Translations under genes and position numbers: made by a program
The notes under the pieces: generated by a model
What the model saw: only the letters and a program-made list of their open reading frames with translations
What the model was told of the DNA's origin: nothing
Database searches by the model: none
Origin: Acidiphilium iwatense
Lineage (GTDB): Bacteria; Pseudomonadota; Alphaproteobacteria; Acetobacterales; Acetobacteraceae
DNA: 48,081 nt
Assembly: GCF_021556475.1 (NCBI RefSeq)
Contig: NZ_JAKGBZ010000027.1
Location: forward strand, 1 to 48,081
Direction of reading: 5' to 3'
Shown: piece by piece, positions 24,292 to 33,110 of the stretch
Layout of the letters: every line of letters begins with the position of its first letter
Numbering within the stretch: the first letter of the stretch is position 1

Positions 24292-26958
24292 ATGACCAAG
24301 ACCATGCTCATCGATGCGAGCCACGCGGAAGAAACCCGCGTGGTCGTGCTGGACGGTAGCCGGCTCGACGATTTCGACATCGAGACCGCCGACAAGAAAC
24401 AGATCAAGGGCAATATCTATCTCGCCAAGGTGATCCGCGTGGAGCCGAGCCTTCAGGCGGCTTTCGTGGAATATGGCGGGAACCGGCACGGGTTTCTCGC
24501 GTTCGCGGAAATTCACCCGGATTATTACCAGATTCCGGTCGCCGACCGGCAGAAGCTGCTGGAAATGGAGGCCGAGGAAGCGCGCCGCCGGATCGAGGCC
24601 GAGGATGCCGAGGACGCGCAACCGCGCACGGCCCCGCTGCACGCGGCAACCGCGCCGACGGTAACCGAAATCGCGATCGAGGACGCGCCGCCGCAGGCCG
24701 ATCATGCCGCGGATCACGACGTCGAGCGTGGCGGCGAGCAGATATCCGGGCAGACTGAACCCGACCGTGTCTCGGGTGCGGCGGGGGAGGCCGAGCCGGC
24801 GGCCGAAGCGTCGGCGGATGACGGAGCAGAAGTCGAACGGGCCGAGCCGCCCGAGCAGGTGGGCGGCGAGGACGCGGCGGACGAGGCGCGCGAGCGGCGG
24901 CGGATGCGCACGCTGCGGTCCTACAAGATCCAGGAGGTGATCCATCGGCGCCAGATCATTCTGGTGCAGGTGGTCAAGGAGGAGCGCGGCAGCAAGGGGG
25001 CGGCGCTGACCACCTATATCTCGCTCGCGGGCCGGTTTTCCGTGCTGATGCCGAATTCGCCCAATGGCGGCGGGGTGTCGCGCAAGATCACCTCGGCGGC
25101 CGATCGCAAGCGGCTCAAGGAGGTGATGGCGGAACTCGACATCCCGGACGGGATGGGCATGATCGTGCGCACCGCCGGCGCCAACCGGCCGAAGCCCGAG
25201 ATCAAGCGCGATTGCGAATATCTGCTGCGGCTGTGGGACGATATCCGCGAGCGGACGCTTGCCTCGGTCGCGCCGACGCTGGTGTACGAGGAAGCGACGC
25301 TGATCAAGCGGACGATCCGCGATGTCTATACCCGCGATGTCGATACGCTGCTGATCGAGGGGGACGAGGGGTTCCGCACCGCGCGCGAGTTCATGCGCAT
25401 GCTGATGCCGACCCATGTGAAGAAGGTGCTCCAGTGGCAGGACCGCCAGCCGCTGTTCGCCAAGTACAATGTCGAGCAGATGCTTGACCAGATGTTCCAG
25501 CCGACCGTGCAGTTGCGCTCCGGCGGGTATCTGGTGATCAACCAGACCGAGGCGCTGGTGGCGATCGACGTGAACTCGGGGCGCTCGACGCGCGAGCGCA
25601 ATATCGAGGACACCGCGCTGCGCACCAACATGGAAGCCGCCGAGGAGGTGGCGCGGCAGTTGCGGCTGCGCGATCTGGCCGGGTTGATCGTGGTCGATTT
25701 CATCGACATGGAGGCGCGCAAGCATAACAGCATGGTCGAGCGCAAGCTGAAGGACGCGCTGAAGACCGATCGCGCGCGCATCCAGGTGGGCAGCATCAGC
25801 CATTTCGGGCTGCTGGAAATGAGCCGGCAAAGGCTGCGCCCGTCGCTGGCCGAGACCATGCTGATCCCGTGCCCGCATTGCGCCGGGCTGGGCCATGTGC
25901 GCAGCACGGCGAGTACCGCGCTCGCGGTTCTGCGCGGTATCGAGGATGAGGCGGCGCGGCAGGCCGCCGAAATCGCGGTGCATCTGGCGCCGGACGTGGC
26001 GCTGTATATTTTCAACCATAAGCGCACCCAGTTGGCGGCGACCGAGGCGCGGTTCGGGATGCAGGTGCGTTTCGCAGCCGATGGCGCGGTGCCGTCCGAA
26101 TTCCGTATCGAGAAACTGCGGGCGCAGACCGCGCCGCCGCGCCAGGCCGAGGCGCCGGTGGCGATTGACGCACACGCGGCCGAACCGGTGGCGGATGTTG
26201 CCGACGAGGATGAGGAGCCGGACGAGGAAGGTGTTGCCGGCGAGGCCGCCGATTCGCGGGCCGGCGGCAAGGCGGATGAGGGTGAGCGCGGCCGACGTCG
26301 GCGGCGGCGGCGGCGGCGCGGCGGACGGCGCGAGGATGCCGCACCCGCGCCGGGCGCCGATCAGCCGGATGTGCCGGAAATTCCGGCGGAATTCGCGGCA
26401 CGGCTGGGTCAGCCGGTGGCGGTGCGCTCCGAGCCGGCGAGCGCGGCGGCGGTGACGCCGGACGTCGCACCTGCGGCCGAGATTGTCGAGGCCGCGCCGC
26501 AATCGGCCGTCGATGTGGCATCCGAGGAGGCCAAGCCGGAAGATGCCAAGCCGAAGCGGCGTGCGTCGCGCAGCCCGGTGCGTCGCCGCCGCGCCGGTTC
26601 GGATGCCGAAGCGTCGCCGGTGCAGGAGCCGGTTCTGCCGGTCTTTACCGATATCGCGGACATCTTCGAGGCGGCCGAACAGGCCGAGGCGCGCACACCG
26701 AAGCCGCGCCGCGCGTCGCGCGCCGCGGCGGCGGCGCAGGCGCCCGCGACGGTTGCCGAGGCCGCTCCCGCGCCGGAATCCGAGCCGGAGCGCGTGCCCG
26801 AGCCGGTTCCGGTTGCCGAAGCGGCCGAGGCGCAAACGCCGGAGCCCGCACATGAGCCCGAACCCGCGCCTTCACCCGCGGTGCAGCCCGTGGTGATCGG
26901 TGCGGCAGAGGCGCCGCAGGCGGAGCGCAAGCGCGGCTGGTGGCGCCGGCCGGCTTGA
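24292..26958 (+). CDS. rne: Ribonuclease E/G
   Basis: RNase E is the main endonuclease for mRNA decay and rRNA/tRNA processing and the scaffold of the degradosome. The 888-residue protein starts MTKTMLIDASHAEETRVVVL. It has an S1 domain split by an acidic insertion of about 110 residues (about 90-205), typical of alphaproteobacterial enzymes. The catalytic AIDVNSGRSTRERNIEDTAL lies near 423-442 with FIDM further on, and the Zn-link CPHCAGLGHVRS near 526. The C-terminal 300 residues are disordered, Ala/Glu/Pro-rich with an Arg-rich tract, and end RKRGWWRRPA. I chose the ATG at 24292, where family homology begins. Confidence 0.95.
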   Translation: MTKTMLIDASHAEETRVVVLDGSRLDDFDIETADKKQIKGNIYLAKVIRVEPSLQAAFVEYGGNRHGFLAFAEIHPDYYQIPVADRQKLLEMEAEEARRRIEAEDAEDAQPRTAPLHAATAPTVTEIAIEDAPPQADHAADHDVERGGEQISGQTEPDRVSGAAGEAEPAAEASADDGAEVERAEPPEQVGGEDAADEARERRRMRTLRSYKIQEVIHRRQIILVQVVKEERGSKGAALTTYISLAGRFSVLMPNSPNGGGVSRKITSAADRKRLKEVMAELDIPDGMGMIVRTAGANRPKPEIKRDCEYLLRLWDDIRERTLASVAPTLVYEEATLIKRTIRDVYTRDVDTLLIEGDEGFRTAREFMRMLMPTHVKKVLQWQDRQPLFAKYNVEQMLDQMFQPTVQLRSGGYLVINQTEALVAIDVNSGRSTRERNIEDTALRTNMEAAEEVARQLRLRDLAGLIVVDFIDMEARKHNSMVERKLKDALKTDRARIQVGSISHFGLLEMSRQRLRPSLAETMLIPCPHCAGLGHVRSTASTALAVLRGIEDEAARQAAEIAVHLAPDVALYIFNHKRTQLAATEARFGMQVRFAADGAVPSEFRIEKLRAQTAPPRQAEAPVAIDAHAAEPVADVADEDEEPDEEGVAGEAADSRAGGKADEGERGRRRRRRRRRGGRREDAAPAPGADQPDVPEIPAEFAARLGQPVAVRSEPASAAAVTPDVAPAAEIVEAAPQSAVDVASEEAKPEDAKPKRRASRSPVRRRRAGSDAEASPVQEPVLPVFTDIADIFEAAEQAEARTPKPRRASRAAAAAQAPATVAEAAPAPESEPERVPEPVPVAEAAEAQTPEPAHEPEPAPSPAVQPVVIGAAEAPQAERKRGWWRRPA

Positions 26959-28032
26959 TCAGACCTGATCGAAGTCGATAACCGTGCCGTCGGATATCGG
27001 CCTGGCCTGACAGGTCAGAACGAATCCGGCGGCCGATTCCCACGGTTCCAGCGAATAATTCACCGCCATGGCGGCCGCCCCCGCGACCACGCGGGCGCGG
27101 CAGGTGCAGCACATGCCGCCCTTGCAGGCATAGGGCAGGTCGAGCCCGGCGCGCAGGGCGGCGTCCAGCACTGCTTCGCCGTGCGCGACATCGATGCTCC
27201 GGCGCTTGCCGTCCGAAATGATCGTGACCTGCATGCCCGGCATGGCGGTTTCGGCGCGCTTGGGTGCCGCGCGCGGCGCGCCGCCGAGCGCGGAGACGAA
27301 ACGCTCGACATGGATGGCCTCGGACGCGATGCCGTGATCGAGGGCCGCCACCTCGACCTCGGCGATCATGCCCTCGGGACCGCAGATGAAGACATGATCG
27401 ACCGGGGTGCCGGCCATATGGCCGAGGAGGCGCGCGGCCTTGGCACGGTCGAGCCGTCCGTTCAGGATCGGGATGTCCTGCTCCTCGCGCGAAAGGATAT
27501 GGACCACCGAAAACCGGCCGGTATAGCGGTCTTTCAGGGCGGACAGCGCGTCGCGGAACAGGATCGAATCGGCCGAGCGGTTGCCGTAGGCGAGGAAGAC
27601 GCTGCTTTCGGGTTCGCGCGCGAGGATTGCGCGGATGATCGCGATGACCGGCGTGATGCCCGAACCGGCGGCGAAGGCGGCGACATTGCGCGGGCCGGTC
27701 GCGGGCGGGATCGCGCCGAACCGGCCGGTCGGGGTCATCACCTCGATGATATCGCCGGCGGCGACATCGCGGTTGATCCGGCGCGACATCGAGCCTTCCG
27801 CGATTTCGCGGGCGGCGATGCGCAATTCGCCGTCCTCCGGCGTGGAGCAGATGGAATAGGCGCGGCGCTGTTCCGCGCCGTCGATTATCGCGCGCAGGGT
27901 GAGGTATTGGCCCGGAGCGAAACGATAATCGGCTTTGAGATGATCGGGGATGCGGAAGGCAACGGAGACGGCGTCCGGGGTTTCGTGCCGGATATCGGCG
28001 ACGGTGAGCGGATGAAAGCGCGGGGCGGTCAT
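26959..28032 (-). CDS. paaE: Phenylacetyl-CoA epoxidase reductase subunit PaaE
   Basis: PaaE passes electrons from NADPH to the PaaABC di-iron oxygenase. The 357-residue protein has an FAD-binding ferredoxin reductase domain (FAPGQYLTL; AYSICS), an NAD(P)-binding domain (AAGSGITPVIAIIRAIL; HVFICGPEGM) and a C-terminal plant-type 2Fe-2S domain with the CKGGMCCTC cluster motif and a final Cys in LTCQA. The ATG at 28032 lies 10 nt after the paaD stop. Its stop codon abuts the rne stop codon head-on with no bases between them. Confidence 0.95.
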   Translation of the reverse strand: MTAPRFHPLTVADIRHETPDAVSVAFRIPDHLKADYRFAPGQYLTLRAIIDGAEQRRAYSICSTPEDGELRIAAREIAEGSMSRRINRDVAAGDIIEVMTPTGRFGAIPPATGPRNVAAFAAGSGITPVIAIIRAILAREPESSVFLAYGNRSADSILFRDALSALKDRYTGRFSVVHILSREEQDIPILNGRLDRAKAARLLGHMAGTPVDHVFICGPEGMIAEVEVAALDHGIASEAIHVERFVSALGGAPRAAPKRAETAMPGMQVTIISDGKRRSIDVAHGEAVLDAALRAGLDLPYACKGGMCCTCRARVVAGAAAMAVNYSLEPWESAAGFVLTCQARPISDGTVIDFDQV

Positions 28033-28042
28033 TGTCAGAAGG

Positions 28043-28534
28043 TTAGTGACATTTGAAGTGGTCGAAGGGCTCGCGGCAGGCGGTGCAGCGCCAGATGGAT
28101 TTGCAGGCGGTGGCGCCGAATTCGGCAATGCGTTCGGTGGCATTGGACTCGCAGCGCGGGCATGGGACGGGGGTATTGTCGAACAGGCAGTTAGAGCCGC
28201 GCGCACCAGGCGGGGCGATACCGTTACGGGCGAGCTTGGCGCGGGCTTCGTCGGTCAGCCAGTCGGTGGTCCAGGCCGGCGCCAGCACGAGCCGGATGCG
28301 GGTGTTTTCGATGCCCGCTTCGTGCAAGGCGCGTTCGATATCCAGCGCGATCGCCGCCATCGCGGGGCAGCCGGAATAGGTGGGGGTGATGGTCACTTCG
28401 ACGAACCGATCCACCAGTTCCACGCCGCGCAAGATCCCGAGTTCGGCAATGGTGAGCATCGGGAGTTCGGGATCGGGCACCGCGGCGGCGGCACTCCAGG
28501 CGCGATCGCGCAGGGTTGGTTGCGGCGTGCTCAC
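28043..28534 (-). CDS. paaD: Phenylacetyl-CoA epoxidase assembly protein PaaD
   Basis: PaaD belongs to the DUF59/MIP18-type proteins and is thought to help load metal or Fe-S centres of the epoxidase. The 163-residue protein has the N-terminal DUF59 domain (AAAVPDPELPMLTIAELGIL, ITPTYSGCPAM) and a C-terminal zinc-ribbon-like tail with CPRC and CTAC pairs ending FDHFKCH. The GTG start at 28534 overlaps the paaC stop (GTGA). Longer upstream in-frame starts only shadow paaC. Confidence 0.93.
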   Translation of the reverse strand: MSTPQPTLRDRAWSAAAAVPDPELPMLTIAELGILRGVELVDRFVEVTITPTYSGCPAMAAIALDIERALHEAGIENTRIRLVLAPAWTTDWLTDEARAKLARNGIAPPGARGSNCLFDNTPVPCPRCESNATERIAEFGATACKSIWRCTACREPFDHFKCH

Positions 28535-29307
28535 CAGATCGCTCCGGGATAGGAGCGCGGCAGGATTTGCATTTCCGCAAGTAAATGGCCGAGATGTTCG
28601 GAATGCCGCCCGCGCCGCCCACCGCTCTGCATCCAGGTGGATTGTGGTTTCGCGAGTCCGGCTTCGGCGAGAATCCGATCGAGCGATGCGGTCCAGGCGG
28701 GACGGATGGTTGCGGGATCGGCCAGGATGCCGCCGACGATGAGGTCCGTTTCGGTTTCGGGAATCGCGAACATCTCGCCGGTATAGGGAAACAGCGCATC
28801 CAGCGCGTCCTGCGCGCGGCGATGGCTTTCCTCGGTGCCGTCGCCGAGTCTGATCGTCCATTCGGCGGCGTGGCGCAGATGATAGGCGGATTCGGGGACC
28901 GATTTCGCGGCGATGGCGGCGAGCGCGGCATCGGCCGAGCTTGTCATTGCCTGCCAGAATGCATGGGCGAAAGCGGAGTAGAGATATTGCCGGATAATGG
29001 TGTGCGCGAAATCGCCGTTCGGCTGTTCGACTAACAGAATATTGCGGAACTGGTGCGGATCGCGCCGGTAGGCGTAATCGTCTTCCGTATGACCGGCGTT
29101 CTCGATGGTGGCGGCATACTCATAGAGTAAGCGCGCCTGACCGATGAGGTCGAGCGCGATATTGGCCAGCGCCAGATCCTCTTCCAGCATCGGCGCATGG
29201 CCGCACCATTCCGACAGGCGATGGCCGAGGATCAGCGCATCGTCCGCACGGGCGAGAACGGCGGCAAACAGCCTGTCATCGACGACGGCGATGCTTGTGG
29301 TGGCCAT
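28531..29307 (-). CDS. paaC: Phenylacetyl-CoA epoxidase structural subunit PaaC
   Basis: PaaC is the ferritin-like structural partner of PaaA in the 1,2-phenylacetyl-CoA epoxidase and lacks a full di-iron site. The 258-residue protein shows GHRLSEWCGHAPMLEEDLAL near 28-47, ALDLIGQARLLYEYAA, RDPHQFRNILLVEQPNGDFA and the ARDALDALFPYTGEMF-type C-terminal region (here AQDALDALFPYTGEMF). It starts 6 nt after paaB ends. Confidence 0.95.
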   Translation of the reverse strand: MATTSIAVVDDRLFAAVLARADDALILGHRLSEWCGHAPMLEEDLALANIALDLIGQARLLYEYAATIENAGHTEDDYAYRRDPHQFRNILLVEQPNGDFAHTIIRQYLYSAFAHAFWQAMTSSADAALAAIAAKSVPESAYHLRHAAEWTIRLGDGTEESHRRAQDALDALFPYTGEMFAIPETETDLIVGGILADPATIRPAWTASLDRILAEAGLAKPQSTWMQSGGRRGRHSEHLGHLLAEMQILPRSYPGAIW

Positions 29308-29313
29308 CGGGCC

Positions 29314-29595
29314 TTACATATGCCCGACATCGTCGGGCACCTCGTAGAAGGAAGGGTGACGGTAGATTTTGCTTTCCGCCGGCTCGAACAGCATCGCCGC
29401 ATCGTCGGGGTCGGAGGCGGTGATGGCGTTCGAGGGAACCACCCAGACCGACATCGCCTCGTTGCGTCTTGTGAACAGATCGCGCGCGGCGGCGAGGGCG
29501 AGGGTGGCGTCGGCGGCGTGCAGCGAGCCGACATGCTTGTGCGCGAGCCCGTTGCGGCTGCGCACGAACACTTCCCAGAGTGGCGTGAGGGTCAT
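29314..29595 (-). CDS. paaB: Phenylacetyl-CoA epoxidase subunit PaaB
   Basis: PaaB is a small subunit that bridges PaaAC heterodimers. The 93-residue protein has the conserved [20 protein letters not shown] start, [20 protein letters not shown] and the [19 protein letters not shown]-type end (here [19 protein letters not shown]). It overlaps the paaA stop by 4 nt, so translation is coupled. Confidence 0.96.
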   Translation of the reverse strand: MTLTPLWEVFVRSRNGLAHKHVGSLHAADATLALAAARDLFTRRNEAMSVWVVPSNAITASDPDDAAMLFEPAESKIYRHPSFYEVPDDVGHM

Positions 29596-30575
29596 GCCGC
29601 CGCCTTGCGCCGGCGCTTTTCGGCGAAGGCGAGTGCCGCCTCGCGCACCCAGGCGCCATTTTCATGGGCGCGGTTCCGCGCGGCGAGGCGGTCGCGGTTG
29701 CACGGGCCGTCGCCGCGCAGCACGGCACGGAATTCATCCCAGTCGATCGCGCCGTAATGCCAATGGCTGGTCGCTTCGTCGAACCGGAGCGCGGGGTCGG
29801 GGAAGCTCAGGCCGAGATAATGGCCTTGCGGCACCGTGGCGTCGACGAATTTCTGGCGCAGCTCGTCGTTGGAAAACCGCTTGATCTTCCAGCGTGTCGA
29901 TGCGTCCGAATGCTGGCTTTCGCCGTCCGGCGGGCCGAACATCATCAGGCAGGGCCACCACCAGCGATCCAGCGCGTCCTGCGCCATGGCGCGCTGCGCC
30001 GTGGTGCCGCGCGCCAGCACGGTCATGATCTCGTAGCCTTGGCGCTGGTGGAAGCTTTCCTCCTTGCAGACGCGGATCATCGCGCGCGCATAGGGGCCGT
30101 AGGAGCAGCGGCAGAGCGGAATCTGGTTCATGATCGCGGCACCATCGACCAGCCAGCCGATCGCGCCGATATCCGCCCAGGTGAGGGTGGGATAGTTGAA
30201 GATCGAGGAATATTTGGCGCCGCCGCTCAGCAATTGCTCGACCAGGGTTTCGCGCGCGACGCCGAGGGTTTCAGCGGCGGCGTAGAGATAGAGGCCATGG
30301 CCGCCTTCGTCCTGCACCTTGGCGAGCAGCGCGGCCTTGCGGCGCAGGCTGGGCGCGCGGGTGATCCAGTTGCCCTCGGGCAGCATGCCGACGATTTCCG
30401 AATGCGCGTGCTGGGCGATCTGGCGGATCAGGGTGCGGCGATAGGCCTCCGGCATCCAGTCGTTCGGCTCGATTTTCTGCTCGGCGTCGATCCGCGCCTG
30501 GAAAGCGCCGAGACGGCCGGCGTCTTCGATGGCGGGCGGCGCCTTGTCCGCCGCGTTGAGGCCTTGGGTATACAT
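29592..30575 (-). CDS. paaA: Phenylacetyl-CoA epoxidase catalytic subunit PaaA
   Basis: PaaA carries the di-iron centre that epoxidises the aromatic ring of phenylacetyl-CoA. The 327-residue protein shows the iron-ligand regions [32 protein letters not shown] and [15 protein letters not shown], and the conserved [12 protein letters not shown] segment. It is the first gene of paaABCDE and sits behind a near-consensus promoter. The ring-opening and beta-oxidation genes (paaG, paaZ, paaF/H/J, paaK) are not in the window. Confidence 0.96.
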   Translation of the reverse strand: MYTQGLNAADKAPPAIEDAGRLGAFQARIDAEQKIEPNDWMPEAYRRTLIRQIAQHAHSEIVGMLPEGNWITRAPSLRRKAALLAKVQDEGGHGLYLYAAAETLGVARETLVEQLLSGGAKYSSIFNYPTLTWADIGAIGWLVDGAAIMNQIPLCRCSYGPYARAMIRVCKEESFHQRQGYEIMTVLARGTTAQRAMAQDALDRWWWPCLMMFGPPDGESQHSDASTRWKIKRFSNDELRQKFVDATVPQGHYLGLSFPDPALRFDEATSHWHYGAIDWDEFRAVLRGDGPCNRDRLAARNRAHENGAWVREAALAFAEKRRRKAAA

Positions 30576-30601
30576 GGCGAGGTTCCCGGTGTCGGGAGCG
30601 A

Positions 30602-30629
30602 GTTATATTACAAAAATTATCGATGTCAA
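30602..30629 (-). promoter_or_regulatory. Promoter of the paa operon
   Basis: On the minus strand TTGACA (30629-30624) and TATAAC (30607-30602) are separated by 16 bp, close to sigma70 consensus, 27 nt upstream of the paaA start. The region is sharply AT-rich compared with its surroundings. Confidence 0.75.
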
Positions 30630-30645
30630 TTTATTTCGTAATATA
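30604..30645. promoter_or_regulatory. Inverted-repeat operator bracketing the paa promoter
   Basis: TATATTAC (30604-30611) and GTAATATA (30638-30645) form a perfect 8-bp inverted repeat, centre to centre 34 bp apart. One arm covers the -10 box and the other lies just upstream of the -35 box. It is a likely repressor site. PaaR or PaaX is an obvious candidate, but no regulator gene is in the window. Confidence 0.6.
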
Positions 30646-30662
30646 CGAACCGGCGGGCCCTG

Positions 30663-31646
30663 TCAGATGTTTTCGCCAAGCTCGTCCTCGATATGCGCGC
30701 GAATGATCTCATCGAACGAGGTTTCGGCGCGAAAGCCGAGCGCGAGCGCGCGTCGCGCGTCGAAATCCGTCGCCCAGCCGGAGACGATGCGCTCGATCAC
30801 CGGATCGGCTTCGCGGCGGATGAGGGAAGCGGCCTTGTCACCGGCGACGCGACGGAGCGCTTCGATCTCTTCGCCGACCGTTGCTGACAGGCCGGGAAGA
30901 TTCAGATTGCGGCGCGGGCCGACGCGGCCGAGATCGAGGGTCGCGGCATGGATCAGGAAGCCGATTGCGGCGCGCGGGCTCGCGAACCAGTGGCGCACCG
31001 ACTCTGAAACCGGCAGCACCGCTTCCCGGCCGATCAGCGGCTCGCGCAGGATGTTCGAGAAGAAGCCGGAGGCGGCGGCGTTCGGCTTGCCGGGGCGGAT
31101 GCAGATGGTCGGCAGGCGGATGCCAAGCCCGTCGAAGAAGCCGCGCCGGCTGTAATCGGCGAGCAGGAGTTCGCCGATCGCTTTCTGGGTGCCGTAGCTG
31201 GTGAGCGGCGTGGTGAAGAATTCGTCGCCGATCCGCGCGGGAAAGGGCGCGCCGAACACCGCGATCGAGGAGGTGAAGACGAGGCGCGGGCGGTACGGCG
31301 CGCGGGCGGCTTCCGCGCGGATCGCCTCGAACAGGAGGTGGGTGCCGTCGAGATTGACGCGGTAGCCCTTGGCGAAATTGGCCTCCGCCTCGCCGGAGAC
31401 GATGCCGGCGAGATGGAAGATCAGGTCGGGCCGCGCGGCGACGAGGCTTTCGGCAACGCCGGGTAAGGAGAGATCGGCGGCGCGCGTCTCGATCGCCGTT
31501 GCCGCGCCGGGCGGTACCGCGGGATCGACCACGTCGGCGAGGGTGAGGCGGGTGATTTCGCGATCGCTGACCCGCCGATCGGCGAGAATCCGGTGGGTCA
31601 GTTTGCGGCCGATCATGCCGGCGGCGCCGATGATAAGGATATGCAT
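30663..31646 (-). CDS. denD: D-erythronate dehydrogenase (DenD)
   Basis: DenD oxidises D-erythronate at C2 with NAD in four-carbon sugar acid catabolism. The 327-residue extended SDR protein has the MHILIIGAAGMIGRKLTHRI start, the active-site region VFTSSIAVFG then YGTQKAIGELLL (Tyr-x3-Lys), and the family-typical LPTICIRPGKPNAAASGFFS. The next enzymes of the pathway (tetronate kinase, DUF4392-type proteins) are not visible. It faces the paa operon in the same direction but ends upstream of the paa promoter. Confidence 0.9.
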   Translation of the reverse strand: MHILIIGAAGMIGRKLTHRILADRRVSDREITRLTLADVVDPAVPPGAATAIETRAADLSLPGVAESLVAARPDLIFHLAGIVSGEAEANFAKGYRVNLDGTHLLFEAIRAEAARAPYRPRLVFTSSIAVFGAPFPARIGDEFFTTPLTSYGTQKAIGELLLADYSRRGFFDGLGIRLPTICIRPGKPNAAASGFFSNILREPLIGREAVLPVSESVRHWFASPRAAIGFLIHAATLDLGRVGPRRNLNLPGLSATVGEEIEALRRVAGDKAASLIRREADPVIERIVSGWATDFDARRALALGFRAETSFDEIIRAHIEDELGENI

Positions 31647-31670
31647 GGGCGTGGATGGTCTCCGAATGGG

Positions 31671-31910
31671 TTATGTCGTGTGCATTTTGACGGCGGCGGC
31701 AGGGTTCGTCGAGCAGGGCGATTGCGCGGCCGGACCGCCCGACGAGCCCTTGACCTTGATCGGCAGGAACAGGAAGCGCGCGCCACGCACCGGCAGGCGT
31801 TCGAGCCCGGTCAGCAGCTCGACATAGGCGATGCCGTGCGACAGGCCGAAGACATGGACCGGCGCGCCGTCATGCGCGGAGCCATGGTCGCTCGCCGGGA
31901 TTGATTCGGA
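31671..31910 (-). pseudogene. Cyclase (kynurenine formamidase-like) gene 3' remnant
   Basis: The minus-strand frame reads SIPASDHGS...APVHVFGLSHGI then YVELLTGLERLPVRGARFLF and LPIKVKGSSGGPA, matching the C-terminal third of PF04199 cyclase proteins (metal-dependent hydrolases such as kynurenine formamidase). The N-terminal two thirds, with the HxGTHxDxPxH motif, are absent and no start codon fits, so it is a relic. Confidence 0.7.
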
Positions 31911-31995
31911 GGCCGCGCAGGCCGCGATGCTCGAGCGTCTGCGCAACGGCACGCGGTGCGACTAAATTCGGCGGCAAAAGAGAACTGATTTTTTG

Positions 31996-32019
31996 AAAAA
32001 ACGGTTCAAACGATTTTTT
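31996..32019 (+). promoter_or_regulatory. AT-rich dyad upstream of the sugar ABC operon
   Basis: AAAAAACGGTT and AACGATTTTTT form an imperfect 24-bp dyad (9 of 12 pairs) about 90 nt before the binding-protein gene. It may be a LacI/DeoR-type operator, but the symmetry is partial and no regulator gene is nearby. Confidence 0.3.
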
Positions 32020-32107
32020 GTTCTATTTTGGCCGTTGCCCGGCACATCGCGGCCATGCTTATGTCGCGTTCAAAGCCATTCCGATCATAAACCCTGGGAA
32101 GACAGTC

Positions 32108-33100
32108 ATGAAATCAACGAAATCCTGGTTGCTGGCGGCCGCACTTGCCGCCGGTGCGCTCGGCATCGCCGCACCGCGCGCTGAAGCCGCGCAAAGTTGC
32201 GCCAAACCGAAATACGTCATCGGCATGTCGCTGATGACGCTGACCAACCCGTATTTCGAGACCATGGCGAAGAGTGCCGAACTCTACGCCGCCGCCGATT
32301 GCGCCAAGCTGGTCTATTACGGCGGCAATATGAGCGAGGCGCAGCAGCTCAACCAGATCGAGGCGTTCATCCAGCGCCATGTCAACGCCATCATGTTCGC
32401 GCCGGCGGACGCCGCCGCGGCGTCTTCCGCCGTGCTCGCCGCCAACCATGCGCATATCCCGGTCTTCACCATCGACACCAATGTCGACATGAAATCGCTC
32501 AAGCGCGCCGGCGGGCATATCGTCGAATTCGTCCAGTCGAACAATGTCGAACTCGGCGAAACCGCGGCGAAGGAAGTGATCGCCTATGACAAATCCGCGC
32601 TGCACGGCGCGCCGGTCGAGCTCGGCTGGGTCGATTATCCGTTCGCGACCTCGGTGCAGGACCGCGACAAAGGGTTCAAGACGGTCATCGACGGCGACAA
32701 GGCCATTCATGTCGTCTCCCGCCTGAACGGCAAGGGCACTACGCCGGGCGGCCTGTCGGCCACAGCCGCCATGCTGTCCGCGCACCCGAACGTCAACGTG
32801 ATTTTCGATATCAACGCGCCGAGCGGCCTCGGCGCCGTCGATGCGATTCGCGCCGCCAACAAAACGGGCAAGGTCGCGGTGATCGGCCTGTCCGGCAGCC
32901 AGCAGGCGGTGCAGGCGATCTGCGACAATTCGGTCTACAAGGCCGGCGCGCTGCAGGACCCCTCGCTCGAATCGAAAATCGAGGTCGCCAACATCGTCAA
33001 ATATCTCCATCACGAGAGCGTGCCGAAGCTGGTTCTGACCAAGACCTACAGCGTCACCAAGGCGAATTGTCACGACATGCTGAAAATCGCCTATCCGTGA
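32108..33100 (+). CDS. Sugar ABC transporter substrate-binding protein
   Basis: This 330-residue periplasmic protein has a signal peptide (1-27, cleaved after AEA) and the RbsB/LacI-like type I fold: YVIGMSLMTLTNPYFETMAK, an INQIEAFIQRHVNAIMFAPA-like region (here LNQIEAFIQRHVNAIMFAPA), PVFTIDTNVD, and AVDAIRAANKTGKVAVIG. It delivers a sugar or sugar acid to the importer encoded by the next two genes. Ribose, erythritol or tetronates are possible. The nearby denD hints at four-carbon acids but this is inference. It is first in a three-gene operon. Confidence 0.9.
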   Translation: MKSTKSWLLAAALAAGALGIAAPRAEAAQSCAKPKYVIGMSLMTLTNPYFETMAKSAELYAAADCAKLVYYGGNMSEAQQLNQIEAFIQRHVNAIMFAPADAAAASSAVLAANHAHIPVFTIDTNVDMKSLKRAGGHIVEFVQSNNVELGETAAKEVIAYDKSALHGAPVELGWVDYPFATSVQDRDKGFKTVIDGDKAIHVVSRLNGKGTTPGGLSATAAMLSAHPNVNVIFDINAPSGLGAVDAIRAANKTGKVAVIGLSGSQQAVQAICDNSVYKAGALQDPSLESKIEVANIVKYLHHESVPKLVLTKTYSVTKANCHDMLKIAYP

Positions 33101-33110
33101 GAACGCCCTG

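Noticed and set aside
24289-26853. Long minus-strand open frame opposite rne
   Set aside because: It is rich in Arg, Leu and His with no motif and is fully explained by rne codon usage on the other strand.
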